A stretch of 64,000 nt of DNA. It comes from Monoplex corrugatus (Eukaryota > Mollusca > Gastropoda > Littorinimorpha > Ranellidae). Shown here in pieces: positions 13,390 to 25,279 of this stretch; within the stretch, counting starts at the first letter, position 1, and each line of letters opens with the position of its first letter. The position numbers were made by a program, and so were the translations under genes. The notes beneath the pieces were generated by a model, which saw only the letters and a program-made list of their open reading frames with translations, ran no database searches and was not told the origin of the DNA. The stretch spans positions 49,837,307-49,901,306 of the forward strand of contig CM060312.1 in the NCBI GenBank assembly GCA_030674185.1, in the 5' to 3' direction.

Positions 13390-13496
13390 TTAACCCTTTG
13401 ACTCCCGAACCCTGTCCACCTGGTGGATAAGGTGAGAGAATCATAGGGTTAATTTTTTTGCAGTTGGTGGATAGGGTGTGGGAGTCGAAGGGTTAA
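13390..13496. mobile_element. TTAA-flanked palindromic MITE
   Basis: A TTAA at 13390-13393 is followed by CCCTTTGACTCCCG, and the complementary arm ends at 13496 in CGAAGGGTTAA. An inner complete palindrome, 13390-13452, ends in AGGGTTAA; a second right arm (13453-13496) repeats the same end. The TTAA boundary and CCC start fit non-autonomous piggyBac-type elements (family knowledge; no transposase is present). A related nested element lies at 39376-39545. Confidence 0.7.
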
Positions 13497-13499
13497 CGT

Positions 13500-15150
13500 A
13501 CACAATTGATGTTCTGCGTGCATAGACACACGAAGAACGTTTAGACACGAAAAAGTCTGCACACATGTTGTTTGGGAGATTGGAAAAATGTTCAGGCAGG
13601 TTCAAGTCCCAGACCTTCCAGTTGGAGGTCTGGTGTTTACTACTTGATTACCGTGCCTGACGTTTGAAAAATCTCTAAATCTTGAAGAAATGTGAATATC
13701 GTTAACAACACATTAACATTGGAAATTTACCTTTTAGCCAGCGTGCACGTTCTGTGTTCCGATTAGCCCCTGACATATTGCATGCACATGATCAAAAGTG
13801 TGATTTCCGCTTTGAAACACCTGATAAAGAAGCCGTTCCCTGCTCAGTGTTAAAACCAAGTTCAGTGTGACAGCTACTACTGCATTAAATTTTAACATCA
13901 CTAGTGTGGTACATTGCGGTTATGAAAGGAGGCTTTTTCTTTGGTTTGCTGTCTGCATGATCAGGCTACATGTGGCGATGAACGTGGCCGTTTTTTCTTC
14001 AGTTACTGTTGGCTGCCATGGATCTTGGTGGTTAGAGGACCCGCAGTTGGCCGTATCTCCTGTCGCTGCACTTGGTAGAGGTCACATCATGTTATGTCTT
14101 CTTCGGCAAGGCTCGCACGTGTTGCCGCAGAAGCCTCTTTACTCTAGCGGACATCAGTTATCAGGTTGTCGTAACCGCTGGGGCAGGTTGGTGAAAGTAT
14201 CGGTTTGAACCCGTGGGTTGCATGGATGTTCAGCCGGTTGTGCCCTGTGCGGAGTCTCATCAGGACCACCTGCTACTCTCTGTGCAGTAGGTAGTAGTCG
14301 TCGCTTTTTGTCCGTAGCACAAGGAGCGATCTGTTGATCTCCTCTTCTTTCTGTAGCTGACGCTCTTGTCTGGTTGGTCTTCCTGGGCTCCTTATTTTGA
14401 TAGTTTATTAACTGTGTCTCGTTACCTGGTATCCCACACTTAGCGGAGATCCATTAGAGGATTATTCTTGGTTCTTCTAACATCGTGGAAGACGTTGGTC
14501 AGATTGGGGACCTGTCATTCTCCAGGCCTGTAGAACATCGACGCCATCACAGAAGAAAACCACTTGTAAACTCTATCATGAATCATGAAGGCTTTTTGCA
14601 TGATTGCCCCTGTTTTTTCTCGGTTGTTGGTGCATTGTTATCCCGTATCCCTGGGAAAGTTGATGCCGGTCCCTCCGTTCGTCACAGCATCATCATATGG
14701 CTGACCCATCGGTGCATCCATGTATCAATGCAGTAATGCTCTTGTATCCTGACTAGCGTGAGACCAGGCGTGCTGTGTCATCTTGCGCGTCTGTTCAAGT
14801 GACATGAGGGACATCAAGCGAGGATGTCAAGGTCCAGCCGTTTGGTGACCACGGTTCTGGCATGCATTGGCAAAGATGACGATGAACTTTTCTTCTTCGT
14901 CATGGCTCGCTTATGTTGTCGCAATAACCTCTTACTCTCGCGAACAAAGCTGTCAGTTTCACGCAATGTTCGGTGAGACATTCAACTCCAGCTTTATGGA
15001 GATGATCCGTCAACATCTGAACTTCTTGCGAAATGAGGCAAGATGTGTTGGTTATGTTCTGAGGTGGGGGAGGGAAAGGTGAGCAAGAATCAGAGAAACA
15101 TATCTCTGTTGTGGGCTGTATAACACAGTGTCACCATCAGGCTAGAAGCC
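13500..15150. other. No recognised feature
   Basis: Mixed-composition sequence with short frames up to 113 residues, none with a recognisable motif or repeat partner. A short inverted repeat (CCAGACCTTCCAGTTGGAGGTCTGG) is present at about 13610-13635; it could be part of a degraded tRNA-like sequence. Confidence 0.5.
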
Positions 15151-15217
15151 CGCACCATTCGTTGTGGCTATCATAATAGGTCGGCTTGATACAGCCAAAC
15201 AGGATGTCTGACACAGG

Positions 15218-15355
15218 GGTCAAAGAGAGGGGTCCATTTGCAAGTCATTGGACACAGACCCAAAAGACATTGGGTACATTTGATTAAGGTGTTATTATAT
15301 CTAGGAGCCCCCATCTTCTTTGCATTGCTGATTGACTGATTCATGATTACCATAA
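15218..15355. repeat. Local duplication, copy 1
   Basis: It shares CATTTGCAAGTCATTGGACACAG and downstream similarity with 16085-16245, in the same orientation. The two copies are separated by GATA and GATG arrays. Confidence 0.55.
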
Positions 15356-15387
15356 AACCAATCATAGATTCGAGCTAAGATAGGTAG

Positions 15388-15577
15388 GTAGACAGATACA
15401 CACACAGGTGACAGACAGATAGATGACAGATAGATAGATATCAGATGGATAGATTAACAGATAAACAGATAGATAGAGATAGAGACAGATAGATAGATAG
15501 ATAGAGATAGAGAGATAGATAGATAGATAGATAGAGATAGAGAGAGAGACAGACAGATAGATAGATAGATAGATAGA
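15388..15577. repeat. (GATA)n compound microsatellite
   Basis: GATA, GACA and GAGATA repeats alternate for about 190 bases. Confidence 0.95.
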
Positions 15578-15747
15578 CTTCAGACTTCTGAACACTTTAT
15601 ACACAAGAAGCCTTAGGTCCCATTGGACCTGTGTTACAGCTAATCTTACTACTTTATAAACACGGTATATCAAAAAGTAATTGAACTTAGTTATAAAAAT
15701 GAATTGTAACAAAATACATGCATTGCCTTTTAAACATTTTCCAACAA

Positions 15748-15890
15748 GATGGATGGATGGATGGATGGATGGATGGATGGATGGATGGATGGATGATGGA
15801 TGGATGGATGGATGAGTGGGTGGTAGGGTGAGTAGGTGGGTGGATGCGTGGATTGCTAGATGGATGCGTGGATTGCTAGATGGATAGACG
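15748..15890. repeat. (GATG)n microsatellite with degenerate flank
   Basis: About 17 GATG units, then a duplicated ATGCGTGGATTGCTAG 20-mer at about 15844-15885. Confidence 0.9.
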
Positions 15891-16084
15891 AGAAGATGAT
15901 AGGTTTGTTTGTACTTTCAGACAGAAGCGTACAGCACGTATCAGACACCAACAACAATAACAAAAACAAAATATCATAAACTGCCAATAGGAGAACGGGG
16001 AGGGAAAGTACTTTCAATAAATATTAAAAGTTTCTCATGTGTGGCGCTCGTTGTTGGAGAAGAAATGATAACAGAGATAGAACG

Positions 16085-16245
16085 GGGTTGGGTGGGAAAG
16101 AGAGACACAGACTGAGGCCGATTTGCAAGTCAGTGGGCACAGACTGAGAGGACTCTTGATATATTTGGTAAAGCTGGTACTGTTTGCTGGAGATCTCATA
16201 CTGCTTGAATGGCAGATTGTTAAATCAATTATTACCATAGAAGTG
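16085..16245. repeat. Local duplication, copy 2
   Basis: Partner of 15218-15355: GATTTGCAAGTCAGTGGGCACAG, then TTTGGTAAAGCTGG (compare TTTGATTAAGGT in copy 1) and a shared ATTACCATA end. Confidence 0.55.
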
Positions 16246-16333
16246 GGCGTAGCTTTGGACTGAAATAGATGGACAAATTACATGATCGATAGATGAAAGT
16301 ATACGATAAAGAGATAGTTAAAAGTGTGTGATA

Positions 16334-16402
16334 GAGGAAGGGAGAGAGAGAGAGGGAGGGAGAGAGAGAGGGAGGGAGAGAAAGGAAGAAAGGGGAGAGA
16401 GA

Positions 16403-16445
<43 letters not shown>

Positions 16446-16690
16446 CAGACTTATGTGTAGCACTGGAATGAAAGAAAAGGTGAGGTATCTATCTGTAAGG
16501 GGAATGGAAAAGTACATACGCAAACGCTTTTACAATATACATTGCGCAGTTTCTGGAAGGGAGGGAGAGAGAAAGAGAGAGAGGGAGGGAGAGAGAGGGA
16601 GGGAGAGAGAGGGAGAGAGCTCCAAATTAACAGAGGAGAATGTTCGAGAGAGAGAACTTCATTCAAATTGACATAGAGAGAGAGAGAGTC
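16334..16690. repeat. Two (GA)n/(GGGA)n microsatellites
   Basis: Runs at 16334-16442 and 16556-16690 of GA with GGGA interruptions, separated by about 110 bases of complex sequence. Confidence 0.95.
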
Positions 16691-16864
16691 GGGTAAAAGT
16701 AAATGAGACAGCGATAAATCTGGGCGTGCAGTGACCAGCAGTAACGAGGTGAAGTAAAGGGTGCACAAGGCAGACACATACATCGACGTCTCTTCAATGC
16801 CAACTCATTGCCAGGCAAATGAAGCTGCACGAGAAGCCGGCAGACGATAGATTTTGCAGCCAAC

Positions 16865-17600
16865 GAATATATTCCTTGCTGGTTAATAGACTTTTGGCTG
16901 GTATACTTTTATACTTGTAGCCAAGCAACAAATCATAAGTGGGTGTGCGTTAGTTAGTTTGATTTATAAACTGTTACAGTCTTTGCTTATTATTGGCCCA
17001 TGCATTCTGCACCCAGCAATTCCTTTTGGAAGGTAGAAGTATTTGTTGTTTGCTGGTTGACTTTGCTATATTTATTATTGGCTGGTAGGTTTTTGTAAGA
17101 TGGCTGGTAAATTTTACAAGAACTTATGCTTTTGATCGGTAAATTTAGCAAATATTGTGCTTTTGTTTTTTAAATTTTGCAAGTACTAGTTGAGTGACAA
17201 ATTTTACGAGTAATTGTTCTCAGATGGTTTATTTTGCATGTACTTATTATTGTTGGCTGCAGATCTTACAACAGTGTATTTGTATTAATTGATGGTTGAT
17301 ACATTTGGTCACCAACACGTCTGTGCTTGCTTTCGGTCAATAGATTACTTTTCAACCAACAGGTCTGTACTTGTTAGCTGATACGATTTTTGGAAATCGA
17401 TTGTACACGTGTTGTTGGCCGACATATTTTGCAACCTGTAAGTCTGCGTTTGATGTTGGCAGACACATTTTGTAATGAACAAAATACTTGTTATTAGTGG
17501 AAGGATTCTGCAAGAAACCGTTAATAGTCTGTATTTGTTCGCTGGTAGATTTTCGAACTACCAAGTTACCACTTTTCTCTTGGTTGCTGGTAGAGTGGTC
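16865..17600. repeat. Highly degenerate tandem repeat, about 40-55 bp period
   Basis: Segments like TTGTTGGCTGGTAGATTTTGCAAG recur every 40-55 bases: GCTGGTTAATAGACTT, GCTGGTAGGTTTTTG, GGCTGGTAAATTTTAC, TGGTTTATTTTGC, GGCCGACATATTTTGCAAC, GCTGGTAGATTTTCGAAC. Units are too diverged for a firm consensus. No coding potential is seen. Confidence 0.6.
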
Positions 17601-17849
17601 GACATGAATTATTGAGCAGCTGAATGATCAACTGTCTTGCAGGCCACAGAGCCAACATGTCTGACAGGGAGAAAATGAGATGTTATCATTTGGAAGAGTT
17701 AGCGGATGTAGTAGACAGACCGCCCTCTCTCCGTCTGTGTCTCAGTTGTAAGTTGAGAAGTTGGTAAAATGAGGTGATTGATTTTCCAGTCAGTGATCTC
17801 AGTCTGACTGAAGAAAAGTCACTGAAATCAGGTGATTGATTTTCTCGTC

Positions 17850-18400
17850 AGTGCGCTCCGTCTGACCCATCTATCCTTCAGACTCATTATCAGACTTCAA
17901 CTCCCCGCAACCCGTATCACCTTTCAGTGCCCCGTCACCATACCCCTCATCCCCAGCCAGACTATGGAAACAGGGAGAGACAAGGCAGGCAAGCAGAAAG
18001 CCATTAACGGCGGCAACCTGCATGGGTGAAGACGCTGCGAGGACCTGCCCGCCGAAAGGCACGCCAGACGTGGTAGACCCACACAGGGTTGTGGCGGACA
18101 GCTGTGATGTCCCCAGGGGCTCACATCGAAAGGAAACGGTGACGTTTACCTCCCTGCCTGGGGGTAACGCCGTCATGTTCCAGAGCGCTAGCAGCAGAAG
18201 TTGTGATGTTTCGCGCTGGCTGGGTTGACTGTAGCTCACGGGTCTCGGGAGTTGACACCGGAAACCTGTGACGTTCCGCTTTCTGGGTCCAGAGACAGAA
18301 AAAGAGAGATAGGAAGATTTCTCTTCGGCACCCTGTCAGTGTGTACCGCGCAGTGGCCACTCTCGACCGGGTCCAGAGAGCGGAGTAAAGGGCTCAGAAA
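17850..18400. other. GC-richer stretch with recurring CTGTGATGT motif
   Basis: The motif AGCTGTGATGT and variants occur at about 18105, 18197, 18267, 18697, 18750 and 18785, often followed by GC-rich sequence with GGGG. This may be a decayed minisatellite of 70-90 bp. A 122-residue minus frame (17871-18239) crosses it without a recognisable domain. Confidence 0.35.
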
Positions 18401-18408
18401 CACGAAAC

Positions 18409-18480
18409 CACTTTGTGTGTGTGTGTGCGTGCGCGTGTGCGTGTGCGTGCGTGCATGCGTGCGTGCGTGCGTGTGTGTTC
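18409..18480. repeat. (TG)n/(CGTG)n microsatellite
   Basis: Interrupted TG and CGTG repeats of about 70 bases. Confidence 0.9.
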
Positions 18481-19334
18481 GGAGATGCACTACATACACG
18501 CAGATCAAAGGTTAGCTTCGATTATGTGAGACATAGATGACCAGAAAAACCGTTTAATTGGTTATCTCTTTGCCCATTACCTCTACAGGGTCTGATAAGA
18601 CATGGAGTCCTTCAAGTCGGCAACAAATCCTGTGACCATTCGCTGGTTGCGGGGAACATGTTCGCGTCGGAGGGGAGAGGGAGGGGTAGGCAGCAGCAAA
18701 AGCTGTGATGTCTCTTCGGGGATGGGGTAGGGAACAGCGGTCATAATAATGTCTCTGGCTTCGGGGGAGGGGGAGGTTCAGAAGTCATGATGTGTTCATG
18801 GGTTCTGTCTGATAAAGACCGTGCTGCATCAGAAGGGATGAACCCCACTTCAGAGGGCCTTGTGTCTGTCTGTGATGGCGTCGTGTTGGGCATGTCATTG
18901 TGACACAACTGACATAGTGCAGGACATGCTAGTCTTTAATGAGATTCATTTAGGGGATTAGTGGGAAGAGGGCGGGAGTCGGGGGAGGGGGTCTGAACGC
19001 TGTTGACGCTCTCTGACGAGCTTTAATGCACTCGCAATTTTTGTGGAAGTTGCCGCGAATGATGGCCGGTACAGCAGAGGCAGGCTTTTAACGCGGAAAA
19101 TTGGAAGTAATTTCGTTATGCAGGAAGCGTGTTTTCTCTCAAGGTGCATGTTGGTCAGACCTTGTCCCTGTGGTGTTTCAGGCAGTGGACATGGCAGCCA
19201 GTGCTGTAGTTTCCTTTCGAAAACGTCTCTAGATGCTGAAATACTCTATAGAATGTGACAGCTATATTATTATTGTCTGTTCTCTTTCCGCTGTTTTTTG
19301 TTTGTTTGTTTGCTTGAATGTTTTTGTCATTGTG

Positions 19335-19795
19335 GGACGTTTGGCCTTGTGCATAAAATCCTGCCTAGACGCGAGAAAGCCGTGTTCAGTTCCTAGTCGG
19401 TAAAGGATTTTTCTTTTCTTGCAACTAGACATTGAGTGGTGGTTGTGTGTAGGTCTTTTGGATGAGACGATAAACCGAGATCCTATTGCAGAATGCACTT
19501 TGTGCACGTGAAAAATCCCACGGCAGCAAGAGTTATCTTTGGAAAAATTATGTGAAAACTGCTGTTACAGATAAAAAGAAAATGCATTCACACAGGAAAG
19601 AGTTGTCCCTGGCAGCGTTTTGTACCAAAAGGAAAAAAAATGTCCACGGTCATAGATAAAAACATTGCATCAGGAAAAACGGGGAAAAGAGGTGTCTGCG
19701 TACTTTGGCAACGTTCTTATCCCAGGTAGAGCGATCTTCATTTCATGTGGAAAAATTCCATTGTGACATAAAATAAAATAAATATACTGTAACCA
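19335..19795 (+). mobile_element. SINE (GATGAGACGATAAACCGAG family)
   Basis: The core GGATGAGACGATAAACCGAG is followed by TGCACTTTGTGCACGTGAAA and CCCACGGCAGCAAGAG, a body I associate with widespread gastropod SINEs (recalled, not checked). A B-box-like GTTCAGTTCCTAG lies upstream at about 19384. It ends in an AAATAAAATAAATA tail. The SINE at about 36001 shares the GCTCA(C/T)GYTAAAGATCC-type segment and layout. Confidence 0.6.
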
Positions 19796-19799
19796 GTCT

Positions 19800-20940
19800 A
19801 ATGTGTCAAAATGAATTCAGCAGCTGCAAAAGAGAGAATGGCTTGTACTAATCAAGGCGAAGTAACTATATTACCACAAATGCTGTCATCATTTTGACCT
19901 GCTCACATTGCTCAAATTCCATATTGGTCAGTACCTGCAAGCCACTCGTAACTCCAACTGAAGCTGACTTGGTAAGACCTGTTTTCGGGATTGAACGTCA
20001 AATGTATATCGCTGTTTGCAGTGAGGCACAGTTATGGGAATGCAAAGCGGAAATAAACACTTTACAACAAATAACGAAGTCGTGCATTTGCTCTTGTGTG
20101 TGTGGTTCCGTGTACTGAACTTTGCACAAGGTTCTGTTTGTTACGTGTCGTTTTGTTACATTAAGATGAAGAAGGTTGGGTGGGCATAGTGGCCAGTTTA
20201 TTTGCGATCCATTCTCATAAAGGGAGACATTTGTCGATTTTTGGAGATATCAAGATATTAGTCATTGTAAAAGGCATGAAGGGTTCTTTCCAGTAATGTA
20301 CAGATGAAGTCTCTAACTTTAGACAGAAGACTAGAAGTGGCCTATTGAAACATCACATGTGCGTAATCCTTGTTTTGAGAACGTTCACTGTCAAGTTTTC
20401 CGTAGCATCCACTATGGAGAGTCTTCTATGAACTCTGATTGCGTTATTTTAAATTACTGTTGGTAGTTTGGAATTTGGGAAATTGATGTTATCAGCTTTA
20501 AAAGGATCTATGGACTATTTGAGTTCTGTAAGTGGTTGAGTTTTGGTGGTGATGGTGTAAAAACGGCCAAGTGTAGGTAATTTCAACGAAACGTTGCCGA
20601 AGGGTGTCGCTATAATTTTTTTTATTTTGTTGCCTTTTTAAGACGAATTTCCCATTGATTCTTATCGTACAACTAACGAAAAGCCCGAGCAAGTTACAAC
20701 TGAAATCTTAATTTCATGTTGATGAATCTCACCGTCTTTCTGACAATGTATCTAGGTTAACAGTTATACGTACAGCGTACGTCCCTATTTGTGAGAGCAG
20801 GTCGCGCATTTGTGTCTTTTTTATGATTCTCGGGAAAGCACAGATTCACAGTCCATATGGCGCTGTTTTGTATCCTATATTTGTTTTGAGTAATTGTATT
20901 GCCCTGAATGTTGACCACTATCCTCCCAATCACACACGCA
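19800..20940. other. No recognised feature
   Basis: AT-rich sequence with only short frames and no repeat partner that I can see in the window. Confidence 0.5.
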
Positions 20941-20949
20941 CGTGTGCTT

Positions 20950-21355
20950 CCCCCGTGGGGATGTCGGGATCTCTTTCAGTGTAAAAATCGTATCCCCACC
21001 TTCTGGAAATTCTGTGTTAGACATTTCCTTTCTTTATGCTCTTTTGCTTTCTGTCATCTCTTCCTATCATTTTTCTGCCTTGCTGGTCCTATTCACACGT
21101 ATTAACTGCGTTTTTGGCGCTTGGGAAATGTGATACACAGAAGTGAATTTTTTTGGGGATAATTTAGGCCAAATTTTATGTACGTTGTAGTGTCCTTAGT
21201 TATGTTTACATTTCTAGTCAGGTTTGCTTTATAAAATCCCATGAGGATAAATTGGATGGAATGGCCAACGCCAGGATCATCTCCTTAGATTATGTACTGT
21301 GCGCGAATGCATTATGTGTATTTGATTCTCTTTCGCGGTTTTGTGTTCAGGGTCA
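20950..21355 (+). mobile_element. Retroposon (CAGTCGGCT-tailed family), 3'-truncated copy
   Basis: It starts at CCCCCGTGGGGATGTCGGG and keeps CCCCACCTTCTGGAAATTC, the TAGTGTCCTTAG segment and ATTGGATGGAATGG. The TATAAATAG of other copies is changed here (TGTAAAAATCG). It breaks off in the TC microsatellite before the CAGTCGGCT end. Confidence 0.75.
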
Positions 21356-21358
21356 TCA

Positions 21359-21545
21359 ATGCTCTCTCCTCTCTCTCTCTCTTTCTCTCTCTCTCTGTCT
21401 GTGTGTGTGTCTCTCTTTCTCTTTCTCTCTCTCTCTCTCTCTTCTCTCTCTCTTTCTCTTTCTCTCTTTCTCTGTCTCTCTCTCTCTTCTCTTTCTCTTC
21501 TCTCTCTTATCTCTCTCTCTCTCTCTCTGTCTCTGTCTCTCTCTT
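21359..21545. repeat. (CT)n/(TTTC)n microsatellite
   Basis: About 185 bases of CT with TTTC and TGTG interruptions; the frames of leucine-serine repeats here are artefacts. Confidence 0.95.
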
Positions 21546-21559
21546 AGCATTGTGCAAAG

Positions 21560-22320
21560 TGTATTAGGTCAAGTAGTGCGGCTTGAGACATGTAGTGCAA
21601 ACACAGGTTGTCTGGACGCGTGCCATGCATACGACGATTGACACGTTCTGCTCATCCAGCGGGAATCAGATACCTGCCTCCTGTCACTCCACGTCGGCCT
21701 GTGAAGTTAAGTCATCCTTATGTACACCTTGAACAGTTTCCACGTTTGTTGGACAGCATTTCTGGATGTACGGACCCTTCCCCGTAGTACATATCCAAAC
21801 ATCCAGCCCCTGCCCACGTGGGCCTCTAGGGACGTCTCCATTATCAGGCATCTGGACGCCCAATCACTCCCCGGGGTAGCCTGCCGTCTGCTAGCGGTCA
21901 GTTCCATAACAAACCCAATCCTTCACTCCCTGCCCTCTGTGCCTCAGCTCCGTCTCGGGTTTCCCACCCTGCTGTGTTGGAGCGTGGTGGTAGAAAAGAG
22001 GTTGATTTCCACCGGCCTTCATTAGACTGGACATGCTTGACATTTTCACGGCTAGCACGTGCTGACTCCGCTCCCTTGCAAAAGGCACAAAGCCGGGCAA
22101 GTCCAGGGGGTTGCAGTCCACAGGCGGACAGACACGCTGTGAGGAGAGTCAAGGACCACTTTCCATATGGCCCCCTATCCATCATATTTAGGTCTGTGCA
22201 CTAGACGAACAGAAGCTGTGAAGTCAGAAGGTTACACAGGACAATGGGAAAATCACAAGCTGTGAAATGCCAGTGCTCGCGGTCCACTGGTTGACAGACA
22301 CGCTGTGAAGACAACCCCGA

Positions 22321-22353
<33 letters not shown>

Positions 22354-23060
22354 AACATTGATTGTAAATTGACTGCTCAAGAAAGAAACAAGCTGTTAAC
22401 GTAGAGGACTAGATCTACTCTATATTGCGGGAAACAGGTTGTACTTGTAGCGGGCATGAGCTGCAGCTGTCTGGAAAAAAGCATACGTTACAACCTTCAC
22501 CGCAAACTGGGGGGTGGGGGGTGGGGGGGGTGGAATTACTAATACTTTCATGTAAAAGGCACTATCTCGGTCACGTTTTGCACCATCTCCATTGAAATTT
22601 TGAAGTTTTGTCACGAAAGGATTGCTGCATCTGTACACCAAAAATAGATTGTTTATGAAAATAAACAAAAAAGTTATAAACCAACAAAAACGAAGTTTAA
22701 CATACTCGAGAGATCACTGTCGGGGGCTGTGTAGTACGAAACACTAACAAAAAGCGTTGATATGAGATTAGTACCCAGCCCCCACATGGACAGGAGATTA
22801 TGCATAGTTATATGCTTTGGACTGAGACGAAATAAACGAATACAGTTATTTGCATTGATTACAGAGACAGCTTAAAAGAAATGTCCAGTTTATCTGAAAT
22901 ATGGGTTTTTGAATTTTGTTGACGTCCTGTGTATGAATTGCTTGTGTGTTCATTTCTCTTTTTCCTGATTTCGATGAAATACATCTAAACCGAAGGAATG
23001 AATAACATGCAAACTGAAGTTGGAGACTGATACTTGGACACATCAGTACCGCGCAAATAC
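21560..23060. other. No recognised gene; small (CAA)n run
   Basis: A (CAA)n run lies at 22318-22353 and a G-rich run at 22510-22531. A GACAGACACGCTGTGA motif occurs twice (about 22127 and 22293), hinting at an old local duplication. No domain is recognisable in the short frames. Confidence 0.5.
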
Positions 23061-23063
23061 AAT

Positions 23064-23165
23064 GCAGTGCAGTGGCAGTGGTAATACAATACAATACTAT
23101 ACAATACAATACAATGGAGTGCAGTGCAGTGCAGTGCAGTGCAGTGCAGTGCAATGCAACGTAAT
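23064..23165. repeat. Pentanucleotide array switching (ACAAT)n to (GTGCA)n
   Basis: ATACA/ACAAT repeats to about 23115 change to GTGCA repeats to about 23155 with the same 5-base phase. Confidence 0.9.
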
Positions 23166-23584
23166 GCAAACCGAGAACGAAAGCGAGAGAGAAAGATCCT
23201 AAACTACGCAATCATGTTGTGATTTTCGAAATCCTGTGTGTTGATATAGTGATACACGTTATTGAGATAGGAGGTTGACCGTTTTACGTGCGCAAACTGG
23301 GATGTCTAGGAGCTCAAAACTGGAGTCCGTATCAGCTTAATGTGTGTGCGGGTGTAGAGAGATATATTGGCAGGTGTTTGTGGTCGGTTCCTGCACCATT
23401 TCATTTTTTACATTCTCCTGTCTTTGAGGACTCAACCCTTCCATTCAAGAACAACATGGGTAGAACGCGAATCCTGGGCATAAGCTCCACGTCCCGCCTT
23501 CGCCCTCAAAAGCACACTGAAACGCATACGCTCGCTTACAAAACATGTGAACACGCATACACACATGTACGTGCGCGCGCTATC

Positions 23585-23706
23585 TGATGATGATGAGATG
23601 ATGATGATGATGATGATGATGATAAGGACAACAATAATAGTAACAATAAAGATTATTATCATTATTATCACTACAATTATAATTATCATTATTATTATTG
23701 TTGTTT
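23585..23706. repeat. (GAT)n and AT-rich trinucleotide microsatellite
   Basis: GAT repeats to about 23623, then degenerate ATT/ATC repeats. Confidence 0.9.
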
Positions 23707-23937
23707 GTATTGGTGTTGTTATTGGTATTGTATATTCAGTGGTTATTGTGTTAGTTGTAGAAAGTACGGCGTGCACTTCACCCTGAGCCTCTCATGTCTG
23801 ACACGAAGCGAAAGTGAAGGAACAGAATATCCCCCAACACGTTGATGATGGCTGATTGTTGATATAATCATGGAAATGTCAAAAGCCTGGTTTACAACTC
23901 CTGCTTGCCCACTGGTGGTAATCCAACTGCCACCGTT

Positions 23938-24070
23938 AGGTACAGCCAGGAAACCGTGTCATCATCATCATCAAGTGCCCTGCCACATGGCGTTGGCGAT
24001 CATGGCCCTCCATATGCCTCTATCCCTTTTTGCTGCAAGCACATCTTCCATCCTCTCTGTCCTCAGCCAC
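23938..24070 (-). mobile_element. LINE 3' end fragment with (ATG)n tail
   Basis: Read on the minus strand, the sequence ends ATGGCGATCATGGCCCTCC-type coding for MIANAMWQGT, a stop, then GATGATGAT. The same ending is found at 46216-46335, 54479-54888 and 57296-57928, so this is the extreme 3' end of the same LINE group. Confidence 0.65.
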
Positions 24071-24446
24071 CACCCCCCCCCCCCCAAAGCAATAAGTAAA
24101 ATAAATAAATAGATAAATAATACAAACAACAGTAAACCCAAATAGTTAGCCCATACTAATGATTTCCAAACATGTACTACCAGTTTCCTTACTTTTCAGA
24201 AAACCTGCAGATACTAGTACCTAGGTACTTCAATAACAGGCGCAATTATACGAGATGGTGAATTACTTATCAGTAGGCTACCAACAAAATGACTTATGCC
24301 TTCTCCAGCTCTACGAACGGCATCCGCCACTCAACAAGTTATCTGATCTGTTGTTTTTGTCGTAACTCTTGCAAATTTTGTTTCTTTGTTGTGTTTTGTA
24401 TTCGCTTGATAGGGCTATTTGGGCGGAAAAATTGCGCCTATTTTTT

Positions 24447-24449
<3 letters not shown>

Positions 24450-24514
<65 letters not shown>

Positions 24515-24519
24515 CTCTC
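24450..24519. repeat. (CT)n microsatellite
   Basis: About 70 bases of CT after a T run. Confidence 0.95.
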
Positions 24520-24974
24520 ATCTTTCACTCCAGATACTCCATCTGATTCAGTTTTTTTTTATATATTAGATCTATATTATCTTTGGAATTAGAAAGGTTA
24601 TGATATATGTTTTATTATGCTGGATGTATGACTGGAATTTAGATGAAAAAGAAATCGTTGACAAACAATCCCTTCCCCAAATTTTGTCTGTGCGCAGTGG
24701 CAATGATCAAAACAGTATGTCGTGCCCATATGTATTCGCGATTTCGGCTTCAGTTAAACCTGTGATCAGGGAAAAAAAAGAGAATGATAACGGAAAAGAA
24801 GGAAAGGAAAACAAAAGAGCTGGGGAAGCTGTGCTGCCACATTTTGTTGAAATGCAGACGCATATACAGCTTCATCCGCTAGAAACGTGGATTTTTAGAG
24901 AGACATATTGGACACAGAGGAAAAGAAAAGAGCTGAGAAAAGAATAGAAAGAAATAAAGAAAAGCCAGACCACA

Positions 24975-24996
24975 CTAACACACACACACGCCACAC

Positions 24997-25043
<47 letters not shown>

Positions 25044-25206
25044 GCGCGCCGCGCACACCACGCACGCACGCGCGCGCGCGGGCGCGCACCACACCCAACA
25101 CCACACCACACCCCAAACACCACACCACCAGATACACACACCACACCCCAAACACCACACACCACACCATATACACACACCACATACACACACACACACC
25201 ACACAC

Positions 25207-25268
<62 letters not shown>
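24975..25268. repeat. Compound (CA)n/(CG)n/(CACC)n tract
   Basis: CA runs flank a CG-rich core at 25041-25090 and a CACACCCCAAACACCACAC repeated block at about 25108-25180. Confidence 0.95.
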
Positions 25269-25272
<4 letters not shown>

Positions 25273-25279
25273 CACTTTA

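Noticed and set aside
17871..18239. 122-residue minus frame
   Set aside because: It lies in a GC-richer stretch with a recurring CTGTGATGT motif and shows no domain; a chance frame is likelier.
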